Below are positions 33,304-42,088 of a DNA stretch of 64,000 bases, one piece after another. The notes beneath the pieces were generated by a model, which saw only the letters and a program-made list of their open reading frames with translations, searched no databases and was not told the DNA's origin. Every line of letters starts with the position of its first letter. Position 1 is the first letter of the stretch. This stretch comes from Leptothermofonsia sp049200465. Lineage in GTDB: Bacteria; Cyanobacteriota; Cyanobacteriia; Leptolyngbyales; Leptolyngbyaceae. The DNA lies in contig NZ_CP120836.1 in assembly GCF_049200465.1 (NCBI RefSeq), positions 372,001-436,000 on the forward strand. Direction: 5' to 3'. A program made the translations under genes and the position numbers.

Positions 33304-34383
33304 TTACTCCTTCACTGGTAAGCTGGAGGAGCTAATGATTTCATATTGCTGCAAGTGTTTAATAGGAAATAATTGTCTCGCCGTTTCAATCAATAATGCA
33401 GCACTTTCCTCAGAAGAAAGACCTGATACATTAACCGAATAGATGGGAACATCTCGGCGTTTTAAATCATAAACATAGGTCCTGTCATAATAATTCAGAA
33501 CAATCTCAATCGCCGCCGCCAGATTACCCTGAGCAATAAGGTTTACGGCTTCCTGGGTGCGATCGCTCCCCAGTCGTTTGCGTAATCGCTCAGTGGCAAC
33601 TATCAGTTCATTCCGATCAATAGAACCGTAATCTTTTAGCAGCAGAGAAATTCGCTCATCCCGCGATCGCTCCACCTGCAGAACGGGAGCCATCATCATT
33701 TGCCTGAACAACTCATCTGCAATCCGGCAGGTTCCCACCATGCGACTTTCTGCTTCAACCCACACTGGGCGATCGGGCCTGAGCATTACCCACTCCATTG
33801 CAGTCACATTTTCAAACTGTTCTGTACTGGGCTGGGGCGGCAGTCCTAAATTTCCATAGCTGCTACCCCGGTGATGGGCATATTTTTCCAGGTCCAGAAT
33901 TTGCTCCCCCTGAGCTGCCAGAGCATGCAAAATTGCTGTCTTGCCAGTCCCGGTCATGCCGCCCAGAGTGAGAATGGGTTTGGGCGTTGCCAGCGTTTCT
34001 CGCACCCAATGGCGAAACCCTTTGTAGCCCTTATCCAGAACAAACACACGAAATCCAGCTGTTTCCATTAGCCAGGCCATGCTGCCACTACGCATGCCTC
34101 CCCGCCAGCAATGAATCCGCAGGATCCGATCCGGGGCAAGCTGTTTGGCCTGAGCGACAAACGGGGCCAGTTTGGGACCGGCGATCGCCAGGCCAATTTC
34201 AATTGCCTCATCCCGTCCCTTTTGCTTGTAACAAGTTCCCACCACTGCTCGTTCTTCATTCGTGAACAACGGAAAGCTGATGGCTCCTGGAATGTGTCCC
34301 TGCTGGTACTCTGCTGGACTCCGCACATCCAGAATAATTCCAGGGGCAGTAAGGAAATCAGCAGTAGCGAGAATAGTGGGCAT
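33304..34383 (-). CDS. mnmH: tRNA 2-selenouridine/geranyl-2-thiouridine synthase
   Basis: 359 residues. The N-terminal rhodanese domain (about 1-125) holds the catalytic Cys in HCWRGGMRSGS; the C-terminal half has a P-loop GGMTGTGKTAIL (about 142-153) and the conserved ENVTAMEWVMLRP. MnmH replaces sulfur with selenium, through a geranylated intermediate, at the wobble uridine of some tRNAs. No selD or selenophosphate gene is in the window. The stop codon (33304) abuts the edge of the degraded IS. Confidence 0.92.
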   Translation of the reverse strand: MPTILATADFLTAPGIILDVRSPAEYQQGHIPGAISFPLFTNEERAVVGTCYKQKGRDEAIEIGLAIAGPKLAPFVAQAKQLAPDRILRIHCWRGGMRSGSMAWLMETAGFRVFVLDKGYKGFRHWVRETLATPKPILTLGGMTGTGKTAILHALAAQGEQILDLEKYAHHRGSSYGNLGLPPQPSTEQFENVTAMEWVMLRPDRPVWVEAESRMVGTCRIADELFRQMMMAPVLQVERSRDERISLLLKDYGSIDRNELIVATERLRKRLGSDRTQEAVNLIAQGNLAAAIEIVLNYYDRTYVYDLKRRDVPIYSVNVSGLSSEESAALLIETARQLFPIKHLQQYEIISSSSLPVKE

Positions 34384-34560
34384 TACTATTTATAAACATT
34401 GCTATTTAACTGAGAAACACAATCAAGTACCATCAAAGCTGAAGCAATACTTCTCGGTTAAAGGAGCACGGATAGGGGACGGAGGTGAAAGCAGAGATAT
34501 TTCGGACTCCACCTTTATTATCTTGCCCTTAACCAAAAGGTATATAGGTTCTTCTGAGAG

Positions 34561-34589
34561 TTTGATGATAAGCAAATCTTATCATCAAA
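34561..34589. other. Perfect 12-bp inverted repeat
   Basis: TTTGATGATAAG, loop CAAAT, then CTTATCATCAAA. No T-run follows on either strand, so it is not a classical terminator. Could be an operator or a protected transcript end. Confidence 0.6.
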
Positions 34590-34593
34590 AGCA

Positions 34594-34639
34594 AAATCAA
34601 TATTCCATGGATTTTGAAATCAATATTCCATGGATTTTG
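34594..34639. repeat. 23-bp perfect tandem duplication
   Basis: Two identical 23-bp units containing AATCAATATTCCATGGATTT, at 34594-34616 and 34617-34639. Confidence 0.95.
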
Positions 34640-34923
34640 GTTGGTATGAAAGAGTAGCGTAAGCTACTTTCACTGGTAAACCGGGGAACCGGTATTCAAA
34701 GTCAAGGAGTTATTCAGGGGGGACGATGGTGCAGGAATTTAGGAGGAGTGATTACTGAATCAAATGTAAATTCTTGGCGAGTTAGGCGATAAGCTATAAA
34801 TTAAGTAATAGGTATTATTGCTTATTTGTGTGAGTCGTTTACAGCGAACTGTTCCGGCAGCGCTTACACTCTCGTTCCCCCCCCCTTGTCCACCAATCGA
34901 CCCGTTGTTGAGTAGAGGAAGTC

Positions 34924-36939
34924 ATGGCTGTTGCAACCACTCAATCGTTAGAGGAACTGTGTATTAATTCCATCCGCTTTCTGGCAATTGACGCTGTTGA
35001 AAAGGCGAAGTCGGGTCACCCCGGTCTGCCAATGGGCGCGGCTCCTATGGCATTTGTCCTGTGGGACAAATTTATGCGGATTAACCCCAAAAATCCCAGG
35101 TGGTTTAACCGCGATCGCTTCGTGCTATCGGCAGGTCATGGCTGCATGTTGCAATACGCCCTGATGTACCTCACAGGCTATGACAGCGTGACGCTGGATG
35201 AAATCAAAAATTTCCGGCAATGGGGTTCGCGCACCCCAGGTCACCCTGAAAACTTTGAAACTGAAGGCATTGAAGTGACCACCGGACCACTTGGACAGGG
35301 GATTGCTAATGCTGTGGGGTTGGCGATCGCCGAAGCCCATCTAGCTGCAAAGTTTAACAAGCCAGATATCACCCTGGTGGACCACTACACTTATGTGATC
35401 TTGGGCGATGGCTGCAATATGGAAGGCATTTCCGGTGAAGCCTGCTCTCTGGCTGGTCATCTGGGGTTGGGTAAACTCATCGCCCTCTATGATGACAACC
35501 ACATCTCCATCGACGGTTCCACCGACATTGCCTTTACCGAAGATGTAGGCAAACGGTTTGAAGCCTATGGCTGGCATGTACAGCATGTAGCTGATGGCAA
35601 TACGGATTTAGATGGGATCGCGAAGGCGATCGAAGCGGCAAAAGCGGTTACCGATAAACCTTCCCTGATTAAGGTGACCACCACCATTGGCTACGGTTCT
35701 CCCAACAAAGCCAACACTGCTGGAGTTCATGGGGCAGCCCTGGGCGAGGATGAAGTCAAATTAACTCGTGAAAATTTGGGCTGGAACTACGACCCGTTTG
35801 TGGTACCCGAAAATGCCTTGGCCCACATGCGCCAGACCGTTGAACGGGGTGCCAATTTGGAAGCTGAGTGGAATGAAACCTGGGCTCAGTATAAAACTCG
35901 CTATCCCCAGGAAGCGGCAGAATTTGAACGGTTGCTAAGCGGCAAACTGCCCGAAGGTTGGGACAAAGTTTTGCCTACCTACAAACCGGAAGATAAGGCA
36001 GTGGCCTCTCGGAAGCACTCTGAAATTTGCTTGAATGCTCTGGCTCCGGTACTGCCAGAATTGTTCGGTGGCTCCGCTGACCTGACCCACTCCAACCTGA
36101 CGGAACTGAAAGGGTTTGGCGACTTTCAAAAGGGGCAATACCAGAACCGTAACCTCCGCTTTGGGGTGCGGGAACACGGCATGGGAGCGATTTGTAACGG
36201 AATTGCGCTGCATGGTTCTGGTTTGATTCCTTACGGCGCGACCTTCCTGGTCTTCACCGACTACATGCGGGCAGCAATTCGCCTGTCAGCCCTGTCCCAC
36301 TGCGGGGTGATCTGGGTCATGACCCACGACTCCGTTGCACTGGGTGAAGATGGTCCTACCCACCAGCCTGTGGAAACAATTGCCTCACTACGGGCCATTC
36401 CCCAATTGACGGTGATTCGCCCGGCAGATGGCACCGAAACCTCAGGGGCTTATAAGGTGGCGATTGAAAATGCCAATCGGCACCGCCCAACCCTGCTGGC
36501 CCTGTCCCGGCAAAACCTGCCCAATTTAGCGGGCAGTTCCATCGAAGGTGTTGCTAAGGGAGCCTACCCCGTAGTGGACTGTGAAGGAACCCCCGATTTG
36601 ATCCTGATTGGGACGGGTTCTGAGGTTGCCCTTTGCGTAAAAGCCGCCGAACAGTTGACCAGTGAAGGCAAGAAAGTGCGGGTGGTCTCCATGCCATCCT
36701 GGGAACTGTTTGAGGCCCAGGATGCGGCCTATCGGGAATCCGTTCTACCCAAAGCTGTGACTAAGCGCTTAGCCGTAGAGGCGGGCACCTCCTTTGGCTG
36801 GTGTAAGTATGTGGGGACGGAGGGTGACACCCTGAGTATCGATCGCTTTGGCGCATCCGCTCCTGGTAATGTTTGCATGGAGAAATTTGGTTACACCGTC
36901 GAGAATGTAGTCGCAAAGGCTAAGGCGTTGCTTAGTTAG
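34924..36939 (+). CDS. tkt: Transketolase
   Basis: 671 residues, full length. Thiamine-diphosphate motif YVILGDGCNMEGISGE and the metal-binding Asp-Asp-Asn in ALYDDNHISIDGSTDIAF, plus GPLGQGIANAVGLAIAE and a C-terminal domain with GTGSEVALC. It transfers two-carbon units from ketoses in the Calvin cycle and pentose-phosphate pathway, acting in the cytosol. ATG 34924 follows GAGGAAGTC, a clear ribosome-binding site. A strong terminator hairpin follows at 36989. Confidence 0.97.
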   Translation: MAVATTQSLEELCINSIRFLAIDAVEKAKSGHPGLPMGAAPMAFVLWDKFMRINPKNPRWFNRDRFVLSAGHGCMLQYALMYLTGYDSVTLDEIKNFRQWGSRTPGHPENFETEGIEVTTGPLGQGIANAVGLAIAEAHLAAKFNKPDITLVDHYTYVILGDGCNMEGISGEACSLAGHLGLGKLIALYDDNHISIDGSTDIAFTEDVGKRFEAYGWHVQHVADGNTDLDGIAKAIEAAKAVTDKPSLIKVTTTIGYGSPNKANTAGVHGAALGEDEVKLTRENLGWNYDPFVVPENALAHMRQTVERGANLEAEWNETWAQYKTRYPQEAAEFERLLSGKLPEGWDKVLPTYKPEDKAVASRKHSEICLNALAPVLPELFGGSADLTHSNLTELKGFGDFQKGQYQNRNLRFGVREHGMGAICNGIALHGSGLIPYGATFLVFTDYMRAAIRLSALSHCGVIWVMTHDSVALGEDGPTHQPVETIASLRAIPQLTVIRPADGTETSGAYKVAIENANRHRPTLLALSRQNLPNLAGSSIEGVAKGAYPVVDCEGTPDLILIGTGSEVALCVKAAEQLTSEGKKVRVVSMPSWELFEAQDAAYRESVLPKAVTKRLAVEAGTSFGWCKYVGTEGDTLSIDRFGASAPGNVCMEKFGYTVENVVAKAKALLS

Positions 36940-37389
36940 TGCTTTTGGCGACATTTCCTGTAAGTAAATCCATCCTGTTTCTGTGATGGCAAAGGCTCTC
37001 CATCGGTGAGAGCCTTTGCTTTTGCTCATTACTTAACCAGGCGAAATAGATTTCTCTCTGAGAAAATTAGAAAACTGTTACCATAGCACCTCACTAGAAA
37101 TCAAAAATGTGTCGGTGTATACTCATAAAACTCCATGGAGTAAAGTCCGGAAAGCGCAAGGACCGTGCTTAAAGCCTATCTTGAAGATGCTTTAACTGGA
37201 GGATGCTTAAATCAAGCATTACTTCTGGAGTTAAGTGATCTGGAACATCTGGCTTCATGGCGATGTCTCCTAGATCGCTTAAGATCGCTTAGACCTTTGA
37301 ACTCGTTTAGACACGCTAACGGCTAAGTTAATGCTTGTGCTACCGTCCAAAGGTTCTGTTGAAACTCAGGTGTGAGGAAGAGAAAATTT
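36940..37389. other. Leader region between tkt and the porin
   Basis: About 450 bases: the tkt terminator, then about 365 bases before the porin ATG with GATCGCTTAAGATCGCTTAG (a short direct repeat, 37274-37293). GAGGAAGAG before the ATG is a good ribosome-binding site. A long 5' untranslated leader is likely but unproven. Confidence 0.45.
36989..37024 (+). terminator. Intrinsic terminator after tkt
   Basis: Perfect 12-bp stem GCAAAGGCTCTC / GAGAGCCTTTGC with a 7-nt loop, followed by TTTTGC. Fifty bp after the tkt stop codon. Confidence 0.82.
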
Positions 37390-39000
37390 ATGAACTCAAA
37401 CGCGATTTGGAAGTCCTTACTGGCGACTCCGACTTTTCTTGGTGCCGTTCTTGTCGCCTCTGCGATCGCCACTCCCACTGGCTCCGCCCATGCCAATGAA
37501 CCCACCACTTCGGTTAGCTCACTCGAAGTGGCGAGTGAAGACCCAGGAGCCCTGGATCAGGTGACCTCAGTCTCTCAACTGACTGACGTTAGACCCACTG
37601 ACTGGGCATTCCAGGCCCTGCAATCTCTGGTTGAGCGTTACGGCTGTATCGTCGGCTATCCCGATCGCACCTACCGGGGCAACCGGGCCCTCAGCCGTTA
37701 CGAGTTTGCCGCCGGGGTCAACGCCTGTATGGACCGGATCAGCGAGTTGCTGGCTGCGGCTACGGCTGACCTGGTGAGAAAAGAAGACCTGCTGGCCCTG
37801 CAAAAGCTGCAAGAAGAGTTTGCGGCTGAGCTGGCTGTCCTGCGCGGTCGGGTAGATCAACTGGAAGTTCGGACCGCAACGCTGGAAAAACAGCAGTTTT
37901 CCACCACAACCAAGCTGAGAGGAGAGGTCATTTTCGCAGTGGCCGATACGTTTGGTGACAGAGCTGGTGGAAACAGTGATGATACACAGGCTATTTTTGG
38001 CAACCGTGTCCGACTTAGCTTAGCCACCAGTTTCACGGGCAAAGACCTGTTGTTGACCCGTCTGAACACCGGCAACATCCCAAACTTTACCGGCACGACT
38101 GGCACCAACATGACCCGTCTGTCGTTTGATGAACCCCTTGATAATTCTGTCCAGGTCGATAAGCTTTATTACCGTTTCCCGGTGGGAGACAAACTCCGGA
38201 TTCAAATTGACGCATCGAAGCAAGAGTTCTACGAGGGGTTAGTGAATCCCTTAAGTCCCATCGCCAGCAGTGGTCTGGGTGCTGTCTCCCGCTTTGGACG
38301 GTTTAACCCAATCTTCCGCTCCGGGGGGTCAACCGCAGGCGGTTCTGCGGGTGCAACCTTTGACTACAAATTCAGTGAATCCTTCTCGCTCCAGGGCGGT
38401 TATGTGGGCGATGTCGCCAGTGGCAATCCCCTCTCATCCAATGGTCTGTTTAACGGCGGCAATACCTTCATGGGTCAGTTGTTGTTTACACCGGGTAATT
38501 TCTCGGCTGGGCTAACCTATGCTCACTCCTACTATCCCGGAAACGATGTAAACGTTACCGGGAGTACGGGGAGCGTGTTTGCGATCAGACCCTTTGGTGC
38601 CGTCGCTACTACCGTAGACTCTTTTGCGGGACAACTCCAGTACAAGTTTAGCTCTAGCTTTGTTTTGGGTGGCTGGTTTGGCTACCAGAAAGCCCATCAA
38701 AGAAGCAACAGTAATGATGCAACCGTCATCAACTGGGCGGGTTACCTGGCCTTCCCCGATTTGGGCAAAAAGGGTAATCTGGGTGCCATTCTTGTCGGGA
38801 TGCCTCCCAAGGTTACAGATAACGATATTGGGGCGCGGGAAGATGATGACACCACGATCCATGTAGAGGCCCTTTACCGCTTCCGGATCAACGACAACAT
38901 TTACATCACCCCTGGAATGTTTGTGCTCTTTAATCCGGAGCATAACAATGGCAACGATACCCAATTTGTTGGAACAATTCGAACCACCTTTACGTTCTAG
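37390..39000 (+). CDS. SLH-domain iron-uptake-type porin (outer membrane)
   Basis: 536 residues from ATG 37390; the GTG-type start at 37372 is upstream in the ribosome-binding site and less likely. A signal peptide (about 1-36, ending SAHANE) precedes an SLH domain with LTDVRPTDWAFQALQSLVER and DRTYRGNRALSRYEFAAG, a coiled-coil (LDALQKLQEEF-like helix), then a long beta-strand-rich part with alternating hydrophobic residues, ending in an aromatic residue pattern (IRTTFTF). This matches the cyanobacterial SLH porin (OprB/SomA-like) family that binds peptidoglycan-linked polymer and transports solutes, including iron in some members. A terminator follows. Confidence 0.93.
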   Translation: MNSNAIWKSLLATPTFLGAVLVASAIATPTGSAHANEPTTSVSSLEVASEDPGALDQVTSVSQLTDVRPTDWAFQALQSLVERYGCIVGYPDRTYRGNRALSRYEFAAGVNACMDRISELLAAATADLVRKEDLLALQKLQEEFAAELAVLRGRVDQLEVRTATLEKQQFSTTTKLRGEVIFAVADTFGDRAGGNSDDTQAIFGNRVRLSLATSFTGKDLLLTRLNTGNIPNFTGTTGTNMTRLSFDEPLDNSVQVDKLYYRFPVGDKLRIQIDASKQEFYEGLVNPLSPIASSGLGAVSRFGRFNPIFRSGGSTAGGSAGATFDYKFSESFSLQGGYVGDVASGNPLSSNGLFNGGNTFMGQLLFTPGNFSAGLTYAHSYYPGNDVNVTGSTGSVFAIRPFGAVATTVDSFAGQLQYKFSSSFVLGGWFGYQKAHQRSNSNDATVINWAGYLAFPDLGKKGNLGAILVGMPPKVTDNDIGAREDDDTTIHVEALYRFRINDNIYITPGMFVLFNPEHNNGNDTQFVGTIRTTFTF

Positions 39001-39029
39001 TTCTTAGGAACCGACTGTAACTTTGGTAG

Positions 39030-39055
39030 AGCCCCAGATTTCTGGGGCTTTTTTT
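39030..39055 (+). terminator. Intrinsic terminator after the porin
   Basis: Stem AGCCCCAGA / TCTGGGGCT with a short loop, followed by seven T (39049-39055). Thirty bp after the porin stop codon. Confidence 0.9.
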
Positions 39056-39098
39056 GTTGGAATTTCAAATCCTGCAAAACCCTAGTGGGGAACCGTAG

Positions 39099-39104
39099 TA
39101 TAAT
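39099..39104 (+). promoter_or_regulatory. Possible -10 box of the Rrf2-cysK unit
   Basis: TATAAT within GTAGTATAATAGG, 41 bp before the preferred GTG start of the Rrf2 gene and downstream of the porin terminator. No convincing -35 was seen. Overlap with a spurious upstream ATG (39085) argues against that start. Confidence 0.4.
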
Positions 39105-39144
39105 AGGAAAATCGCGATCGCTAACCCATCATTTATTTTTGCCC

Positions 39145-39582
39145 GTGGAACTTTCCTGTAAGAACGAGTACGCCCTCCTGGCACTCATCGAACTGGCAGC
39201 CAACTACAGCAGCGGTGAGCCTCTCCAAATTCGGCAAATTTCGGCTCAACAACAGATTCCCGATCGTTACCTGGAACAGTTGTTAGCTACCCTTAGACGC
39301 TGCGGTTTAGTCCGTTCCCAGCGGGGTGCCAAAGGTGGCTACATCCTGGCACGGGAACCCTGGAAAATCAACCTTCTGGAAGTTATGACCTGTCTGGATG
39401 GTTCCGATGCCCAGCCGCTTGAGAAAAATAGCTCCCCTAAGACCGTTGAAGGAACGATCATTTGCGAGATCTGGCAAGAGGCTCATGAAGCGGCCAATGC
39501 AGTTCTTCAGCGCTATACGCTGCAAGACCTCTGTGAAAAAAGAGACGCCAGACAACAACTCGATATCATGTACTACATCTAA
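39145..39582 (+). CDS. Rrf2-family transcriptional regulator
   Basis: About 145 residues from GTG 39145, which gives the canonical N-terminus VELSCKNEYALLALIELA; the longer frame from 39085 covers the likely promoter. The winged helix has IRQISAQQQIPDRYLEQLLATLRR and GLVRSQRGAKGGYILAR, the Rrf2 signature. The three-cysteine cluster-binding pattern of IscR is not seen; the cysteines near the end (CEIW, DLCEK) are differently spaced. cysK starts 4 bp after the stop, so it is likely a CymR-like regulator of cysteine synthesis acting on this transcript; this is inference. Confidence 0.87.
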   Translation: MELSCKNEYALLALIELAANYSSGEPLQIRQISAQQQIPDRYLEQLLATLRRCGLVRSQRGAKGGYILAREPWKINLLEVMTCLDGSDAQPLEKNSSPKTVEGTIICEIWQEAHEAANAVLQRYTLQDLCEKRDARQQLDIMYYI

Positions 39583-39586
39583 CACT

Positions 39587-40543
39587 ATGCAGATCGCTCA
39601 TAACATTACGGAACTAATTGGCCGCACACCTTTGGTGCAACTGAACCGGATTCCATCGGCAGAGGGCTGTGTTGCGCGGATTGTTGCCAAGCTAGAAGGA
39701 ATGAACCCTTCGGCTTCTGTTAAAGATCGGATTGGCATCAGCATGATTAATGCAGCAGAGCGGGAAGGGTTGATTACCCCAGGGAAGACCGTTCTGGTTG
39801 AGCCCACCTCTGGCAATACGGGGATTGCTCTTGCTATGGCCGCTGCCGCCAAGGGCTACCGTCTTATTTTGACCATGCCAGAAACCATGAGTGCAGAACG
39901 GCGGGCTATGCTAAGAGCCTATGGGGCTGAATTAGAACTAACGCCCGGTATTGAAGGTATGAGCGGCTGTATTCAACGGGCGCAGCAAATCGTGGATACA
40001 CTGCCAAATGCCTACATGCTGCAACAGTTTCGTAACCCGGCAAACCCCCAAATTCACCGGGAAACCACCGCAGAAGAAATTTGGGAAGATACGGAGGGTC
40101 AGGTGGATATAGTGATTGCTGGTGTTGGCACGGGGGGCACCATTACCGGGGTAGCTGAAGTGATCAAGCCGCGCAAGCCAGAATTTAAGGCGATCGCCGT
40201 TGAGCCCATCAACAGCCCAGTACTCTCCGGCGGGCGTCCCGGACCTCACAAAATTCAGGGGATTGGAGCCGGGTTTATTCCCCCTGTTTTAAATGTGAAT
40301 TTGATCGATGAAGTGATTACCGTTTCCGATGAAGACGCGATCGCCTACGGACGTCGCCTTGCCCGTGAAGAAGGATTACTGTCTGGCATCTCCAGCGGGG
40401 CTGCTCTCTATGCCGCTATCCAGGTTGCCCGCCGTCCCGAAAATGACGGCAAACTAATCGTCATGATCCAGCCCAGCTTTGGCGAACGCTATTTAAGCAC
40501 CCCACTCTTCCAGGAACCAGAGCTAATGGTGCCAGGAGGCTAA
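39587..40543 (+). CDS. cysK: Cysteine synthase A (O-acetylserine sulfhydrylase)
   Basis: 318 residues from ATG 39587, placed 4 bp after the Rrf2 stop; longer in-frame starts overlap that gene. The PLP lysine lies in EGMNPSASVKDRIG; the substrate loop TSGNTGIALA, GVGTGGTITGV, and SGISSGAALYAA near the C-terminus are complete. It makes cysteine from O-acetylserine and sulfide. Co-transcription with the Rrf2 regulator is likely from spacing. HKIQGIGAGFIP is typical of the CysK branch. Confidence 0.93.
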   Translation: MQIAHNITELIGRTPLVQLNRIPSAEGCVARIVAKLEGMNPSASVKDRIGISMINAAEREGLITPGKTVLVEPTSGNTGIALAMAAAAKGYRLILTMPETMSAERRAMLRAYGAELELTPGIEGMSGCIQRAQQIVDTLPNAYMLQQFRNPANPQIHRETTAEEIWEDTEGQVDIVIAGVGTGGTITGVAEVIKPRKPEFKAIAVEPINSPVLSGGRPGPHKIQGIGAGFIPPVLNVNLIDEVITVSDEDAIAYGRRLAREEGLLSGISSGAALYAAIQVARRPENDGKLIVMIQPSFGERYLSTPLFQEPELMVPGG

Positions 40544-40561
40544 TAGCGCTAGAATAATTCC

Positions 40562-41278
40562 ATGGCTATTTTTGACCACTATCGCACCCTTAATGTCAGT
40601 CCAACAGCGACTCAAGAGGAGATCAAGCGAGCATACCGTCGCTTAGCCAAACAGTTTCACCCCGATAGCAACTGTGAAACTGCGAGCCATGACAGTATTG
40701 CCAAAGTTAATGCAGCCTACGAAGTTTTGGGCGATCCCGAAAGCCGTCGCTCCTACGATCAACAGCAGCAGTATTATTCTCAACTGGAAGCCACTGGGTT
40801 TGGGGTGGATAGAACTACACGGGAACAGCGAACAGCAGCGGCGCAGGCACATTATCGTAATCAGCGGACATCCCAGCAGGCCGATGAACAGCTTCATCTC
40901 TGGCTAAGTCAGATTTATACTCCTGTTAGTCGAGTAATTCAGCAAATTTTGAAGCCGTTACAAGAACAGATTGATGATCTATCGGCTGATCCATTTGATG
41001 ATGAATTGATGGAAGACTTTCAACTTTATCTGGAGGATTGCCGTGAGTTGTTGAGTCGGGCTGAAGCAATTTTTCATTCTCTACCCAATCCTCCCAACGT
41101 AGCGGGCGTCGCGGCCAGTCTCTACTACTGCCTGAATCAGGTTGCTGATGGAATTGAGCAGCTGGAGTTTTATACCCTCAACTATGACGACCATTACCTG
41201 CATATGGGTCAGGAACTCTTCAGAATTGCCGCAGGGCTTCGCCGAGAAGCACAGGTGGGTGTGAAAGAAGTTGCTTGA
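40562..41278 (+). CDS. J-domain (DnaJ-like) protein
   Basis: 238 residues. The N-terminal J domain (about 1-70) runs from DHYRTLNVSPTATQEEIKRAYR through the essential HPD in KQFHPDSNCE to YEVLGDPESRRSYDQ. The rest (71-238) is helical, without Gly/Phe or zinc-finger regions, so it is a type III J protein that delivers a specific client to Hsp70. It starts 18 bp after cysK and may be on the same transcript; the client is unknown. Confidence 0.9.
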   Translation: MAIFDHYRTLNVSPTATQEEIKRAYRRLAKQFHPDSNCETASHDSIAKVNAAYEVLGDPESRRSYDQQQQYYSQLEATGFGVDRTTREQRTAAAQAHYRNQRTSQQADEQLHLWLSQIYTPVSRVIQQILKPLQEQIDDLSADPFDDELMEDFQLYLEDCRELLSRAEAIFHSLPNPPNVAGVAASLYYCLNQVADGIEQLEFYTLNYDDHYLHMGQELFRIAAGLRREAQVGVKEVA

Positions 41279-41872
41279 TCAATAGTTTGAGGGTTTCTTG
41301 GAAGAGATTTTTGCGTCAACAAAGTGTCTTATACTTTCTCTCTCCTTTGTCAATATCAGGTACAGCAGTAGGTGTCTGGTTGAGGACAACCAGGAGATGG
41401 AGTAGGACTTAGAGAGCCAGGAGCTAAGCAGTAGTCGTCAGCTATATAGCTAAAAAAGTTTTGAGTTTTCATCTCACCTCTCTAACAACTTTAGCTGTTG
41501 TCAGATTGCTTATTAGATTGCTTAAGAAATTGGTTTTAAGGGGGATGTAGGCAGGCAAGCAGGCGCGATCGCTCTACATCTCTGAATAAAACCCATTTAC
41601 ACAATTTGTCTCAAGTAAGAGTTAACAAAGAGATCACTATTCTTTAACGTAGTCAAGGTAAATTCATGGGGCATATAAAAACTTATGAAGCATCTTGAAA
41701 CGGTGACTGTTGTTCTAATACAGAATCTGTCTGGCAAACTAAGTAGACAACCATAATCACCTGTAAGGGGGGAAATGGGGGTTGCGCCATCAGCAGGCGG
41801 GGGTTTTCCCCTTTCCACCTCTAAAAGCATCCTCAATGTAATTGCGTCTGGTTACTTACTTTATTAGCTTTA

Positions 41873-41949
41873 TTAGCATTCACAAACTACTTGTAAACAA
41901 GGGGGGTGAAACCTCTAAACTCCATTCAATTTCAAGCAGAATCGCTGAA
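41873..41949 (+). repeat. TTAGC..TTCACAAA element (E2), partial
   Basis: Shares TTCACAAA, AACAAGGGGG, CCATTCAA, TTTCAAG and ATCGCT with the element at 50772-50867. Both may be a subtype of the TATAGC family. Confidence 0.6.
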
Positions 41950-41995
41950 CCTTCACATAAGAACGAATGCCCGTTCGCCCTCTACTCAGTTCAGT

Positions 41996-42030
41996 AAAGT
42001 TACCAGACATGTAAAAGTTACCAGACATGT
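41996..42030. repeat. 17-bp direct duplication (period 18)
   Basis: AAAGTTACCAGACATGT at 41996-42012 and again at 42014-42030. Upstream of the PhoX-like gene, where a regulatory site would be expected. Confidence 0.9.
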
Positions 42031-42088
42031 AAATATAAAATAAATTTTTTCTTCTTCTTCCTACCCCTCTCTACCTCTTCCTCAGAAT

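Larger units (their letters stand above)
34384..34923. other. Gap between mnmH and tkt
   Basis: 540 bases with no gene. Holds a perfect 12-bp hairpin (34561-34589), two tandem copies of a 23-bp unit (34594-34639), and a run of nine C (34877-34885) just before tkt. Any tkt promoter must lie in 34640-34900. Confidence 0.5.
41279..42088. other. Gene-free region before the PhoX-like gene
   Basis: 810 bases. Holds a fragment related to the repeat at 50772 (about 41873-41949, TTAGCATTCACAAACTAC) and an 18-bp-period duplication of AAAGTTACCAGACATGT (41996-42030), about 60 bp before the phosphatase start. No gene or clear Pho box recognised. Confidence 0.5.

Noticed and set aside
37134..37170. Resemblance to the RNase P RNA motif (GGAGTAAAGTCCGGAAAG)
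   Set aside because: Only a short match; no surrounding helices P1-P4 or the other conserved blocks could be found.
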